From assembly GCF_023218175.1 (NCBI RefSeq), contig NZ_JALPTH010000032.1, positions 1-64,000 on the forward strand: a stretch of 64,000 nt of DNA. Reading direction: 5' to 3'. Of this stretch, positions 44,804-56,886 are shown piece after piece (positions within the stretch are counted from its first letter, which is position 1; each line of letters begins with the position of its first letter). The stretch is from Streptomyces lichenis. GTDB lineage: Bacteria > Actinomycetota > Actinomycetes > Streptomycetales > Streptomycetaceae. Position numbers and translations under genes: made by a program. The notes under the pieces are model-generated. The model made no database searches, was not told the origin of the DNA, and saw only the letters and a list, made by a program, of their open reading frames with translations.

Positions 44804-44839
44804 CACGGCGGGCGTCCGGAACAACGGACGCCCGCCGTG
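44804..44839 (+). terminator. Terminator between apt and relA
   Basis: CACGGCGGGCGTCCG and CGGACGCCCGCCGTG form a perfect 15-bp stem around GAACAA, 19 bp after apt. relA therefore probably has its own promoter too. Confidence 0.8.
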
Positions 44840-44976
44840 GCGTTGTCCGGCCGGGACATTGGCCGAAAGGCGCCCTTGCCCCGCCCCGAGGTCCCGGGGC
44901 GAACCCGCGGCCCGAGGTCAGTACCATGGGATTCCGGGCCTGACCGGGGGACCCGGACCCCGCACGAGGAGCGCTC

Positions 44977-47460
<2,484 letters not shown>

Positions 47461-47472
47461 CCCGGCCTACGC

Positions 47473-47504
47473 GAAGGGGCCTCCCGATCACGGGAGGCCC
47501 CTTC
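47473..47504. terminator. Bidirectional terminator, relA / DUF349 gene
   Basis: GAAGGGGCCTCCCG and CGGGAGGCCCCTTC form a perfect 14-bp stem with loop ATCA between convergent genes. Confidence 0.85.
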
Positions 47505-47540
47505 GTCGTACCACGCGGACGTACCACGCGGACGGGGAGA

Positions 47541-48770
47541 TCAGCCGCCGAACTCCTGGAGCCCCTTGAGCGCCTGGTCCAGCAGCGCCTGCCGGCCCTC
47601 CAGCTCACGGGCCAGCTTGTCGGCCTTGGCGTCGTTGCCCGCCGCCCGGGCCGTGTCGATCTGCTTCTGCAGCTTGTCCACCGCGTCCTGGAGCTGACCG
47701 GTCAGACCCGCCGCGCGGGCCCGCGCCTCCGGGTTGGTGCGGCGCCACTCGGCCTCCTCGGCCTCCTGGAGCGCCCGCTCCACCGCCTGCATCCGGCCCT
47801 CGACCTTCGGCCGGGCGTCCCGCGGGACATGGCCGATGGCCTCCCAGCGCTCGTTGACCGCCCGGAACGCGGCCCGGGCCGCCTTCAGGTCCGTCACCGG
47901 CACCAGCCGCTCGGCCTCGGTCGCCAGCTCCTCCTTGAGCTTGAGGTTCTCCGACTGCTCCGCGTCCCGCTCGGCGAAGACCTCGCCGCGGGCCGCGAAG
48001 AAGACGTCCTGGGCGCCGCGGAAGCGGTTCCACAGATCGTCCTCGTGCTCGCGCTGGGCCCGGCCCGCGGCCTTCCAGTCGGTCATCAGCTCCCGGTAGC
48101 GGGCCGCGGTGGCGCCCCAGTCCGTGGAGCCCGACAGCGACTCGGCCTCGGCGACCAGCTTCTCCTTGGCCTTGCGGGCCTCCTCGCGCTGCGCGTCCAG
48201 CGAGGCGAAGTGCGCCTTGCGCCGCTTGGAGAACGCCGAGCGGGCGTGCGAGAAGCGGTGCCACAGCTCGTCGTCGGACTTGCGGTCCAGCCGGGGCAGC
48301 CCCTTCCAGGTGTCCACCAGCGCCCGCAGCCGCTCGCCGGCCGACCGCCACTGCTCGCTGGCCGCCAGCTCCTCGGCCTCGGCGACCAGCCTCTCCTTGG
48401 CCTCCCGGGCCTCACCGGCCTGCTTCGCCTTGGCGACCTTGCGCTCCTCGCGGCGCTTGTCGACCGTCTCCACCAGCGCGTCCAGCCGCTTGCGCAGCGC
48501 GTCCAGGTCGCCCACCGCGTGGTGCTCGTCCACCTGCGTGCGGATGTGGTCGATCGCCACCGTCGCGTCCTTCGCGGACAGGTCGGTGGTCTTCACCCGC
48601 TTCTCCAGGAGGCCGATCTCCACGACCAGTCCCTCGTACTTGCGCTCGAAGTAGGCCAGGGCCTCCTCGGGAGAACCGGCCTGCCACGATCCGACGACCT
48701 GCTCACCGTCGGCTGTCCGCACGTACACGGTGCCCGTCTCGTCGACGCGGCCCCACGGGTCGCTGCTCAC
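47541..48770 (-). CDS. DUF349 repeat protein
   Basis: The 409-residue protein starts at GTG 48770 behind GGAGGAGG; upstream codons are not supported. Three DUF349 helical repeats follow (for example WKGLPRLDRKSDDELWHRFS, WKAAGRAQREHEDDLWNRFR, WEAIGHVPRDARPKVEGRM). Coiled coils precede and follow them. It is a charged, cytosolic, largely helical protein. Its function is not established. Confidence 0.92.
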   Translation of the reverse strand: MSSDPWGRVDETGTVYVRTADGEQVVGSWQAGSPEEALAYFERKYEGLVVEIGLLEKRVKTTDLSAKDATVAIDHIRTQVDEHHAVGDLDALRKRLDALVETVDKRREERKVAKAKQAGEAREAKERLVAEAEELAASEQWRSAGERLRALVDTWKGLPRLDRKSDDELWHRFSHARSAFSKRRKAHFASLDAQREEARKAKEKLVAEAESLSGSTDWGATAARYRELMTDWKAAGRAQREHEDDLWNRFRGAQDVFFAARGEVFAERDAEQSENLKLKEELATEAERLVPVTDLKAARAAFRAVNERWEAIGHVPRDARPKVEGRMQAVERALQEAEEAEWRRTNPEARARAAGLTGQLQDAVDKLQKQIDTARAAGNDAKADKLARELEGRQALLDQALKGLQEFGG

Positions 48771-48939
48771 AGCGCCTCCTCCACCTGATGCCGCGGGTGG
48801 TACCCGCCGGCATCGTCCACAGTTTCCTCGGGCGGGCACGGCCCGCCCTGCACAACGCCAATCTAGGCGACCGGCCGCCCGGCTGTCCGCACCGAGACGG
48901 ACCGAATTCGCCGGTTCACCAGCGGTCGGCCGCCCCGGT

Positions 48940-49725
48940 TCACGCCTTGCTCACGGTCGCCTTCTCCACGGTGACGGCCGTCTTGGGCGCGCCGTCGCCC
49001 GCGGTGCCCTCGGCCCCGCCCCCGGCGATCTTCCGCACCGCCTCCAGCCCGGCCGCGTCCATGGTCCCGAACGGGGTGTAGGAGGGCGCCAGCCTGGTGT
49101 CCTTGTACACCAGGAAGAACTGGCTACCGCCGGAGTCCGGCTGCCCGGTGTTGGCCATCGCCACCGTGCCGGCCTTGAAGAGGACCTTGCCGTCCTTGCC
49201 CGCCTTGCCCAGCGAGGCCAGGTTCTCGTCCGGGATGGTGTAGCCTGGGCCGCCGTCCGGGGCGCCCTTCGGCGAGCCGCACTGGAGCACGAAGATGCCC
49301 TTGGTGGTGAGCCGGTGGCAGGGCGAGCCGTCGAAGAACTTCTTCCCGGCGAGGTGCTGGAAGGAGTTCACCGTGCGCGGGGTCTTCGCCGCCTCCATGG
49401 CGATCGAGATGTCACCGCGGTTGGTCGCCAGCTTCATGGTGTAGGCGGCCTTGGCGTCCACCGCGAGCCTGGGCTCCGGCGAGGACGACTCGCTCGGCGC
49501 GGGACTGTCCGAGGCGGCCGGCGGCTGGGCCGCCCGGTCGTCCTCGTCCCCGCCCACCGCGCTCACCGCGTACGCGGTCGCGCCCGCGGCCACCACCACG
49601 GCCAGCGCGGCGGCGATCACCGCGTTGCGGCGCTTGGCCTTGCGGCGGGCCTCCTCCCGGCGCTGCCGCTGCCGCTCGTACTTCTCCCTGGCGAGCTGCC
49701 GCCGCCGCTGCTCGTTGCTGACCAC
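48940..49725 (-). CDS. Membrane-anchored cyclophilin-type peptidyl-prolyl isomerase
   Basis: The 261-residue protein starts at GTG 49725. A highly basic coiled N terminus (QRRRQLAREKYERQRQRREE) precedes a membrane helix (AVIAAALAVVVAAGATAYAV) and a Ser/Pro linker. The cyclophilin domain (about 95-260) has FFDGSPCHRLTTKGIFVLQC, GTVAMANTGQPDSGGSQFF and TPFGTMDAAGLE. It should help fold exported proteins on the outer face of the membrane. Confidence 0.93.
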   Translation of the reverse strand: MVSNEQRRRQLAREKYERQRQRREEARRKAKRRNAVIAAALAVVVAAGATAYAVSAVGGDEDDRAAQPPAASDSPAPSESSSPEPRLAVDAKAAYTMKLATNRGDISIAMEAAKTPRTVNSFQHLAGKKFFDGSPCHRLTTKGIFVLQCGSPKGAPDGGPGYTIPDENLASLGKAGKDGKVLFKAGTVAMANTGQPDSGGSQFFLVYKDTRLAPSYTPFGTMDAAGLEAVRKIAGGGAEGTAGDGAPKTAVTVEKATVSKA

Positions 49726-49901
49726 CGGGTCACTCCTTCTCGGTCACCTGTTCCCGTCCTGGCCGGGTGTGCCCGTACGGTATATGGGTTCGCTGTGCGA
49801 TGAGCGGCGCCGGTAGGCTTTCCTCCCGCGGCGTCCTGACCAGACCGGACGCGCCCCGGCACCGCCCGGGACCGGAACCGACGACCACCGAGGACGCCAT
49901 C

Positions 49902-50612
49902 GTGCTCATTGCCGGCTTCCCCGCCGGGGCCTGGGGGACCAACTGCTATCTGGTCGCCCCCGCCGCGGGCGAGGAGTGCGTGATCATCGACCCGGGCCAC
50001 CAGGCCGCCCAGGGCGTCGAGGAAGCACTCGCCAAGCACCGGCTCAAGCCCGTCGCCGTCGTCCTCACCCACGGCCACATCGACCATGTGGCCTCCGTCG
50101 TCCCCGTCTGCGGCGCCCATGACGTACCCGCGTGGATCCACCCCGCCGACCGGTACATGATGAGCGACCCGGAGAAGGCCCTCGGCCGCTCCATCGGCAT
50201 GCCGCTCATGGGCGAGCTGACGGTCGGCGAACCGGACGACGTCCACGAGCTGACCGACGGCGCCGCGCTGAAGCTGGCCGGCATGGAGCTCACCGTCGCG
50301 CACGCCCCCGGCCATACCAAGGGGTCGGTGACCTTCCAGATGCCCGAGGCGGCGGACATCCCGCCGCTGCTCTTCTCGGGCGACCTGCTCTTCGCCGGCT
50401 CCATCGGACGCACCGACCTGCCCGGCGGTGACATGGACGAGATGCTCGCGTCGCTGGCCCGTGTGTGCCTGCCGCTCGACGACTCGACCGTGGTGCTGTC
50501 CGGACACGGTCCCCAGACGACCATCGGCCGTGAGCGCGCCGCCAACCCGTATCTCCGCGAGGTGGCGACCGGCCAGGGAGGCCCGCTCGGCACTCCCCGA
50601 CGAGGAATGTGA
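49902..50612 (+). CDS. MBL-fold metallohydrolase (glyoxalase II-like)
   Basis: The 236-residue protein has the metal motif THGHIDHV, His in APGHTKGSV, Asp in LFSGDLLFAGSIGR and His in LSGHGPQT. It resembles hydroxyacylglutathione hydrolase-type enzymes. The substrate is unknown; Streptomyces uses mycothiol. Start GTG 49902 is chosen near GAGGAC. A -10-like TAGGCT lies at 49813. It lies 15 bp before hisS. Confidence 0.9.
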   Translation: MLIAGFPAGAWGTNCYLVAPAAGEECVIIDPGHQAAQGVEEALAKHRLKPVAVVLTHGHIDHVASVVPVCGAHDVPAWIHPADRYMMSDPEKALGRSIGMPLMGELTVGEPDDVHELTDGAALKLAGMELTVAHAPGHTKGSVTFQMPEAADIPPLLFSGDLLFAGSIGRTDLPGGDMDEMLASLARVCLPLDDSTVVLSGHGPQTTIGRERAANPYLREVATGQGGPLGTPRRGM

Positions 50613-50627
50613 CGGAAAGACCCACCC

Positions 50628-51887
50628 GTGAGCACCTTCAAGGCCCCCAAGGGCACCTACGACCTGCTGCCGCCCGACTCCGCGGCCTACCTCGCCGTCC
50701 GCGAGGCCATCGCCGCCCCGCTGCGCGCCTCCGGCTACGGCTACATCGAGACCCCCGGCTTCGAGAACGTCGAGCTGTTCGCCCGCGGCGTCGGCGAGTC
50801 CACCGACATCGTCACCAAGGAGATGTACGCCTTCGAGACCAAGGGCGGCGACCGCCTCGCCCTGCGCCCCGAGGGCACCGCCTCCGTGCTCCGCGCCGCC
50901 CTGGAGGGCAACCTCCACAAGGCCGGCAACCTGCCGGTGAAGCTCTGGTACTCCGGCTCGTACTACCGCTACGAGCGCCCGCAGAAGGGCCGCTACCGCC
51001 ACTTCTCGCAGGTCGGCGCCGAGGCCATCGGCACCGAGGACCCGGCGCTCGATGCCGAGCTGATCATCCTCGCCGACCAGGCGTACCGCTCGCTGGGCCT
51101 GCGGCGGTTCCGCATCCTGCTGAACTCGCTGGGCGACCAGGAGTGCCGCCCGGTCTACCGGGACGCCCTCCAGTCCTTCCTGCGCGGCCTCGACCTGGAC
51201 GAGGAGACCCGCCGCCGGATCGAGATCAACCCGCTGCGGGTCCTCGACGACAAGCGCGCCGAGGTCCAGAAGCAGCTGACCGGCGCCCCGGTGCTGCGCG
51301 ACCACCTGTGCGACGCCTGCACGGCGTACCACGAGGAGGTCCGCGCGCTGCTGACCGCGGCGGGCGTGGCCTACGAGGACGACGAGCGCCTCGTCCGCGG
51401 GCTGGACTACTACACCCGCACCACCTTCGAGTTCGTCCACGACGGCCTGGGCTCCCAGTCCGCGGTGGGCGGCGGCGGCCGCTACGACGGGCTGTCGGAG
51501 ATGATCGGCGGCCCCGCGCTGCCGTCCGTCGGCTGGGCGCTCGGCGTGGACCGCACGGTGCTCGCGCTGGAGGCCGAGGGCATCACCCTCGACCTGCCCG
51601 CCGCCACCAGCGTCTACGCGGTCCCGCTCGGCGAGGAGGCCCGCCGGGTGCTCTTCGGCCTCGTCAGCGAGCTGCGCCGGGCCGGGGTGTCCGCCGACTT
51701 CGCCTACGGCGCCAAGGGCCTCAAGGGCGCCATGAAGAACGCCCACCGCAGCGGCGCCCGCTACGCGCTGGTCGCCGGTGAGCGGGATCTCGCCGAAGGC
51801 GTGGCGCAGCTCAAGGACATGGAGTCCGGCGAGCAGCAGGCCGTCGCCCTGGCCGAGGTCGTGGACCGGCTGCGCCAGACGGTCTGA
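50628..51887 (+). CDS. hisS: Histidyl-tRNA synthetase
   Basis: The 419-residue class II enzyme has [12 protein letters not shown], motif 2 [57 protein letters not shown] and a C-terminal anticodon domain. It charges tRNA-His. Start GTG 50628 follows GGAAAGA. Confidence 0.97.
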   Translation: MSTFKAPKGTYDLLPPDSAAYLAVREAIAAPLRASGYGYIETPGFENVELFARGVGESTDIVTKEMYAFETKGGDRLALRPEGTASVLRAALEGNLHKAGNLPVKLWYSGSYYRYERPQKGRYRHFSQVGAEAIGTEDPALDAELIILADQAYRSLGLRRFRILLNSLGDQECRPVYRDALQSFLRGLDLDEETRRRIEINPLRVLDDKRAEVQKQLTGAPVLRDHLCDACTAYHEEVRALLTAAGVAYEDDERLVRGLDYYTRTTFEFVHDGLGSQSAVGGGGRYDGLSEMIGGPALPSVGWALGVDRTVLALEAEGITLDLPAATSVYAVPLGEEARRVLFGLVSELRRAGVSADFAYGAKGLKGAMKNAHRSGARYALVAGERDLAEGVAQLKDMESGEQQAVALAEVVDRLRQTV

Positions 51888-51899
51888 GCGGTACGAGGA

Positions 51900-51936
51900 G
51901 GGGGCCCGGGCGCGTGCGACGCGCGCCCGGGCCCCC
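51900..51936 (+). terminator. hisS terminator
   Basis: GGGGGCCCGGGCGCG pairs with CGCGCCCGGGCCCCC, 12 bp after hisS. Confidence 0.8.
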
Positions 51937-52107
51937 TGTCCGTAAACAGCCGTACGGGGCCGTGCCCGCGCCCATGCTTATGTCCACCGAACGGCGGACG
52001 GCGGCCGCTCTGCGGCAGAATGGCCGGAGCCGAAGCCGGAGCCCCGACCGGCCCCGCACACCCCCCCGTACGCCCTTCCGTATGCCCGCAGTGAGGACAC
52101 CCGCGAG

Positions 52108-52731
52108 ATGACCACAGCCACGGTCGACGACCAGTCCACCGACCCCGTCCCGGCGACCGTCGGCGCCGGTCGGGCGTTCGCCTGGATGCTGCTGGTGACC
52201 GGCGCGGCGGGGCTGCTGGCGGCGTGGGTGATCACCCTCGACAAGTTCAAGCTCCTCGAGGACCCCGGGTTCACGCCCGGTTGCAGCCTCAATCCCGTGG
52301 TCTCCTGCGGCAGTGTGATGCAGAGCGAACAGGCCACGGTGTTCGGCTTCCCCAACCCCATGCTCGGCCTGGCGACCTACGCCGTGGTCATGGGCATCGG
52401 CTTCGCCCTGCTGGCCGGGGCGGGTTTCCGCCGCTGGTTCTGGCTCGGGTTCAACGCCGGGACGCTGTTCGGGGTGGGCTTCTGCGCCTGGCTGGCCTAC
52501 CAGTCGCTGTACGAGATCAACGCGCTGTGCCTGTGGTGCTCGCTGGCCTGGGTCGCCACCATCGTGATGTTCTGGTACGTCACCTCGCACAACATCCGGC
52601 ACGGGCTGCTGCCGGCCCCGGCCGGGGTGCGGTCCTTCTTCGGCGAGTTCACCTGGGTGCTGCCGGTGCTGCACATCGGGGTGATCGGGATGCTGATCCT
52701 GACCCGCTGGTGGGACTTCTGGACCGGCTGA
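52108..52731 (+). CDS. Vitamin K epoxide reductase (VKOR) family protein
   Basis: The 207-residue membrane protein has at least four helices. It has the loop Cys pair in PGCSLNPVVSCGSVM and the quinone-site CxxC in NALCLWCSLAW. VKOR passes electrons from DsbA-like proteins to menaquinone, so it drives disulfide formation outside the cell. No partner DsbA is adjacent. Confidence 0.92.
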   Translation: MTTATVDDQSTDPVPATVGAGRAFAWMLLVTGAAGLLAAWVITLDKFKLLEDPGFTPGCSLNPVVSCGSVMQSEQATVFGFPNPMLGLATYAVVMGIGFALLAGAGFRRWFWLGFNAGTLFGVGFCAWLAYQSLYEINALCLWCSLAWVATIVMFWYVTSHNIRHGLLPAPAGVRSFFGEFTWVLPVLHIGVIGMLILTRWWDFWTG

Positions 52732-52787
52732 GCCCTTCCGCACCCGGGATGACCGTCCGTCCCGGCATGACTGTCAGTGGGCTGGCA

Positions 52788-52800
52788 TAGGCTTTCTCGC
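52788..52800 (+). promoter_or_regulatory. -10 element of leaderless rarA
   Basis: TAGGCT ends seven bases before GTG 52801 with no ribosome site. Confidence 0.6.
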
Positions 52801-54162
52801 GTGGAGCCCGATCTTTTCACCGCCGCCGCCGAGGAACGCCAGGAGAAGGACCCGACCAGCAGCCCCCTGGCGGTCCGGATGCGCCCGCGCACCCTGGACG
52901 AGGTGGTCGGCCAGCAGCACCTGCTCAAGCCCGGCTCCCCGCTGCGCCGCCTGGTCGGCGACGGAGCGGGCGGACCGGCCGGGGCGTCCTCGGTGATCCT
53001 CTGGGGCCCACCGGGCACCGGTAAGACCACCCTCGCGTATGTCGTCTCCAAGGCGACCAACAAGCGCTTCGTGGAGCTGTCGGCGATCACCGCGGGGGTC
53101 AAGGAGGTCCGCGCGGTCATCGACGGCGCCCGCCGCGCCTCCGGCGGCTTCGGCACCGAGACGGTGCTCTTCCTGGACGAGATCCACCGCTTCAGCAAGG
53201 CCCAGCAGGACTCGCTGCTGCCCGCCGTGGAGAACCGCTGGGTCACCCTGATCGCCGCCACCACGGAGAACCCGTACTTCTCGGTCATCTCCCCGCTGCT
53301 CTCCCGCTCGCTGCTGCTCACCCTGGAATCCCTCACCGACGAGGACATCCGCGGCCTGCTGCGCCGCGCCCTCACCGAGGAGCGGGGCCTCGGCGGCGCG
53401 GTCACCCTCCCCGAGGACGCCGAGGCGCACCTGCTGCGGATCGCCGGGGGCGACGCCCGCCGGGCGCTGACCGCCCTGGAGGCCGCCGCCGGGGCCGCGC
53501 TCGCCAAGGCGGAGCAGGAGATCACCCTGGCCACCGTCGAGGAGACGGTGGATCGCGCCGCGGTGAAATACGACCGGGACGGCGACCAGCACTACGACGT
53601 GGCCAGTGCCCTGATCAAGTCGATCCGCGGCTCCGACGTGGACGCGGCCCTGCACTACCTGGCCCGGATGATCGAGGCCGGGGAGGACCCGCGGTTCATC
53701 GCCCGTCGGCTGATGATCTCCGCCAGCGAGGACATCGGGCTCGCCGACCCCACCGCGCTGCCGCTCGCGGTCGCCGCCGCGCAGGCCGTGGCCATGATCG
53801 GCTTCCCCGAGGCCGCCCTCACTCTCAGCCACGCCACCATCGCCCTGGCGCTGGCCCCCAAGTCCAACGCCGCCACCACCGCCATATCCGCGGCCCGCGC
53901 CGATCTGCGCGCCGGGCTGGCCGGCCCCGTCCCGCCGCATCTGCGCGACGGCCACTACAAGGGCGCCGCCAAGCTGGGCCACGCCCAGGACTACGTCTAC
54001 CCGCACGACGTCCCCGGCGGCATCGCCGCCCAGCAGTACGCCCCGGACGCGGTGCACGGCAAGCGCTACTACGAACCGACCCGCTACGGCGCGGAGGCGC
54101 GGTACGCGGACGTGGTGGAGAAGGTCCGCGCCCGACTGCGCGGCGAGGAGTCCGGCGGCTAG
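52801..54162 (+). CDS. rarA: Replication-associated recombination ATPase RarA/MgsA
   Basis: The 453-residue AAA+ protein has [17 protein letters not shown], Walker [15 protein letters not shown], Walker [15 protein letters not shown], and the C-terminal family domain [20 protein letters not shown] and [14 protein letters not shown]. It acts at stalled forks. Start GTG 52801 was chosen by the leaderless -10. Confidence 0.95.
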   Translation: MEPDLFTAAAEERQEKDPTSSPLAVRMRPRTLDEVVGQQHLLKPGSPLRRLVGDGAGGPAGASSVILWGPPGTGKTTLAYVVSKATNKRFVELSAITAGVKEVRAVIDGARRASGGFGTETVLFLDEIHRFSKAQQDSLLPAVENRWVTLIAATTENPYFSVISPLLSRSLLLTLESLTDEDIRGLLRRALTEERGLGGAVTLPEDAEAHLLRIAGGDARRALTALEAAAGAALAKAEQEITLATVEETVDRAAVKYDRDGDQHYDVASALIKSIRGSDVDAALHYLARMIEAGEDPRFIARRLMISASEDIGLADPTALPLAVAAAQAVAMIGFPEAALTLSHATIALALAPKSNAATTAISAARADLRAGLAGPVPPHLRDGHYKGAAKLGHAQDYVYPHDVPGGIAAQQYAPDAVHGKRYYEPTRYGAEARYADVVEKVRARLRGEESGG

Positions 54163-54189
54163 ACCGCCGAGGAACGGGGGGACGGGCTG

Positions 54190-55455
54190 GTGCGCGTACC
54201 GGTCGGCGGCGAGGTGTGGGTCCACTACGGCCAGCTCTTCGTGGAGAGCGGCGAGGAGGACCACGCGGGGCTCCACGAGGCCTTCGCCGGGCAGGTGTCC
54301 GGGCTCTGCGGCGCCGCCGTACCCGGGGCGCTGTTGCTGACGACCGGGCTGCACACCGGTCGGGTGGGCTTCCGGGTGGAGGTGCACGACCGTGCCCCAG
54401 AGCTCGACCCGGCCTGGGAGGACGTGGTGGAGGTCTCCTTACTTCCGAAGCCCGGGCGCTGCTCCCTGGTCGTGTGGGGTGAGCACGACTCCCATACGCT
54501 CGGCCTGCCCGCGACCGACCACCGGTTGCGCTACTGCGCCTACGGCATGGACCGGGGCAAGGAGCTGGACACCCGTGGGGGCGGGATGCCCCAGGTGGAC
54601 CGCTACCTCCTCCTGTTCTGGCCCGCCCCGCCGGAGCCAGACCGCGTGATCCGGCAGACCTCGGAGATCGCCGCCCACTGGCACGGCTTCGCCCGAGAGC
54701 AGCCACCGCCGCCCACCGCCGAGGAACGGGCCGAGGCCGAACGGGCCCGCTTCGCCGAGGAGGAACGGGAGCAGTGGGGAGGGCGACGGCCGAGCCCTGC
54801 CCTACGCGCGGTGGAGGGAAGCGCTCGGTCGCTGATCGACTTCGACGCCGCTCTGGTGCATGCCCTGGACGACGCCGGGCCGGACATCCAGCGCGCGGTG
54901 GCCCTGCTGGCCGCCCGCCGCGCCTGTGAGGTCGCCGGGATCGACGGGCTGGACTGGGTCGCCCCTGCGCTCACCGCGCTCGCCGAGGGGCGTCCGCTCC
55001 CGCCGCCCTTCGGCGACTGGGAGGCCATGGGGGAGGCCCTGGACCGGGACGACCCCCGGGTGCCGGACCGCACGGTCGTTGCGGCCGCACCGCCGCCCGA
55101 AGCGGGGGCTCACCGGGAAGAGCGCCCGGACGCGCCCGCCCTGGCGGGCCTGCGCCGTCTCGGTCCTGCCCGCCCACTCGCCGTCCACGCCGAGGAGGAA
55201 GCCCGGGCGAGGGCATACGTCCAGCTTCGGGAGGCCATCGGGCTGATGGCGGGCGGTGTGCACGGGACCTCGGACCACCGGTTCTCGGCATCGCACACGG
55301 CCCTCCTCGCCGTGGAGCGGGCTGACGCCGCCGACCCGCTCCGGGCCGCCCTGAAGGCGCTGTCCGCAGCGGTGGCCGTGTGCGGGCAGGGATACCCGGC
55401 CCTGCTGGCCGAGGTCCGGGAACTGTGCGGCGGCCTCAGCCCAGAGGGGCCCTGA
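54190..55455 (+). CDS. Unknown protein (421 aa), accessory
   Basis: I do not recognise this protein. Residues 1-155 look globular (VWVHYGQLFVESGEEDHAGL, SLVVWGEHDSHTLGLP, DRYLLLFWPAP). A charged Glu/Arg-rich helix follows (EERAEAERARFAEEEREQWG), then an Ala-rich helical half. No membrane segment or enzyme motif was seen. It starts at GTG 54190, shortly after rarA. It begins a stretch whose gene content looks accessory. Confidence 0.7.
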   Translation: MRVPVGGEVWVHYGQLFVESGEEDHAGLHEAFAGQVSGLCGAAVPGALLLTTGLHTGRVGFRVEVHDRAPELDPAWEDVVEVSLLPKPGRCSLVVWGEHDSHTLGLPATDHRLRYCAYGMDRGKELDTRGGGMPQVDRYLLLFWPAPPEPDRVIRQTSEIAAHWHGFAREQPPPPTAEERAEAERARFAEEEREQWGGRRPSPALRAVEGSARSLIDFDAALVHALDDAGPDIQRAVALLAARRACEVAGIDGLDWVAPALTALAEGRPLPPPFGDWEAMGEALDRDDPRVPDRTVVAAAPPPEAGAHREERPDAPALAGLRRLGPARPLAVHAEEEARARAYVQLREAIGLMAGGVHGTSDHRFSASHTALLAVERADAADPLRAALKALSAAVAVCGQGYPALLAEVRELCGGLSPEGP

Positions 55456-55680
55456 GGGCCGCCGCCACGGCAGCGGGGGAGGGGGATTGGGCTGCCCAGG
55501 CCGCGTAGCCGTCCGGCCGGATCAGCAGCGCCGTCCGCCGGTCGCCGGAGCACCGCGCCACCGCGAGCCGCCCGTGCCGCTCCGCGTACCGGGGCGGTAC
55601 GGCGGTCCCGCCCGGGGCGGCCGACGAGCAGCGCGCCCCGGCTCGTAGCGCCCGGGTCCGGGGCCGGTGGGCCATGGCGG
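55436..55680 (-). pseudogene. C-terminal relic of an FAD-dependent aromatic monooxygenase
   Basis: The minus-strand frame ends DRRTALLIRPDGYAAWAAQS then AVAAALRAPLG. This matches the conserved C-terminal end of class A flavoprotein hydroxylases (xLLVRPDGYVAWxA). No FAD-binding domain is present upstream and no start or ribosome site fits, so only the tail remains, probably with a frameshift. It overlaps the end of the unknown gene by 20 bases. Confidence 0.5.
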
Positions 55681-55879
55681 CCCGGACCCGGGCGCCGCTG
55701 CTGCGGCTGGGGCTCCGCCAGGAGGACTGGGGCCGCTGACCAGACGAGCACCATGACCAGGATCCGTTCGTCGTCCGAAGGGGTGAGTCCGGCCGGAGCC
55801 GGATCGCGGGCCGCCCGGGGCGCCGTACGGTGAGCGGCCGAAGGCCAGAGGTCCGCAGACAGGTATGGAGGGCAGAGCG
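55681..55879. other. Spacer before toxin-antitoxin pair
   Basis: No supported gene. It may contain further eroded monooxygenase sequence and the promoter of the next gene. No clear site was found. Confidence 0.4.
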
Positions 55880-56167
55880 GTGGACGAGACAGCGGAGCGG
55901 TGGATGACGACCGTCCACGACGAGGAGGTGGAGCTGCCGTCCACGATCGCGGACGTCCGCGCTGCCCTCCCCGAGGACCGGCGGGCCGCGTTCGACACCG
56001 AGATCGGTACCACCCCGGGTCCCGACCTGCCGCTTCGCCTGGCGATGTGGGCCCTGCGCACCGTCCCGGGCGCGATCGAGGAGATGGACGAACAGGTCGA
56101 TCGGCTCCGCGCCGGCGACTACTCCGGCGTCACCGTCCTCGACGACCACGACGGTGAGGCCACCTGA
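55880..56167 (+). CDS. Probable antitoxin of a RelE-type pair (DUF6247-like)
   Basis: The 95-residue acidic protein starts at GTG 55880 behind GGAGGG. ATG 55865 would place the ribosome site inside the gene. TIADVRAALPEDRRAAFDTE resembles small actinobacterial antitoxin-like proteins that precede RelE genes. The C terminus ends in acidic DDHDGEAT. Its stop shares a base with the start of the RelE-like gene, so the two are coupled. Confidence 0.65.
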   Translation: MDETAERWMTTVHDEEVELPSTIADVRAALPEDRRAAFDTEIGTTPGPDLPLRLAMWALRTVPGAIEEMDEQVDRLRAGDYSGVTVLDDHDGEAT

Positions 56168-56886
56168 TGGCCTACAGAATCGCCTACGCCTCGCAGGCGG
56201 ATGCCGCCCGCCGACGGCTCCCCGCCCAGCGCCGCACCGCGCTGGACAAGGCCATGAAGTCCACGATCGGCGCCAGTCCCTACGGGCACGGGTCGGTGGA
56301 GGCCAAGCCCGGCGAACGGGACTACCGTGAGGTGACCGTCGCCGGAGCCGACGCGATCGTCGTCTCCTACGTCAGCGCACCCGATGTCCCCACCGTCACC
56401 GCGGTCAGACTCATCACCGTCCAGCGCCAGTGCCAGCGCGGCTCCAGCAGGATGACCGGGACACCGGCCTCCGCGCGGCGAGAGGGACCGCGGGCGGGCC
56501 GGGCTCAGCCCTGGGCGGCCTCGAAGAGGGTGTGCATCGCGCGGCGCAGTCCGTGCACATCGCCGACCGGCTCGGGGAAGTCGAAGCGGGCGTCGAAGAG
56601 CCGGCCGGCCTGGTCCCGGCAGCGCACCCGCAGCCCGAACCGGTCCAGGGCCAGCGGCACCACCCGGTGGATTGCCGGGGGGCCGTCGGCGGACCGCTGG
56701 CCGAGCAGGGTGCTCAGCCCCTGGACCTGGTCGCCGTGGGCGGCCGCCAGGTGCTGGAGCAGCTCGGTCTCGTACGGGGCGAGCGGGTCCGGCACACTGG
56801 AGGCGAAGTCGTCCGGGTCCACTGAGCCCTCGCCCCACAGGTCGTCCACATGCACCTCGCCGACCTCCAGGCGCAGCATCATCTGA
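56167..56886 (+). CDS. RelE/ParE-like toxin with abnormal 3' extension
   Basis: The first 85 residues (MAYRIAYASQADAARRRLPA, SPYGHGSVEAKPGERDYREV, VVSYVSAPDVPTVTAVRLIT) match the compact RelE/ParE fold. Family members stop soon after this final strand. Here the frame continues about 150 residues of Arg/Ser/Pro-rich sequence, and its last 380 bases are antisense to the DUF2470 gene. This suggests loss of the stop by mutation or frameshift. In the +1 frame a TGA occurs at about 56452. The pair may be inactive. Confidence 0.6.
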   Translation: MAYRIAYASQADAARRRLPAQRRTALDKAMKSTIGASPYGHGSVEAKPGERDYREVTVAGADAIVVSYVSAPDVPTVTAVRLITVQRQCQRGSSRMTGTPASARREGPRAGRAQPWAASKRVCIARRSPCTSPTGSGKSKRASKSRPAWSRQRTRSPNRSRASGTTRWIAGGPSADRWPSRVLSPWTWSPWAAARCWSSSVSYGASGSGTLEAKSSGSTEPSPHRSSTCTSPTSRRSII

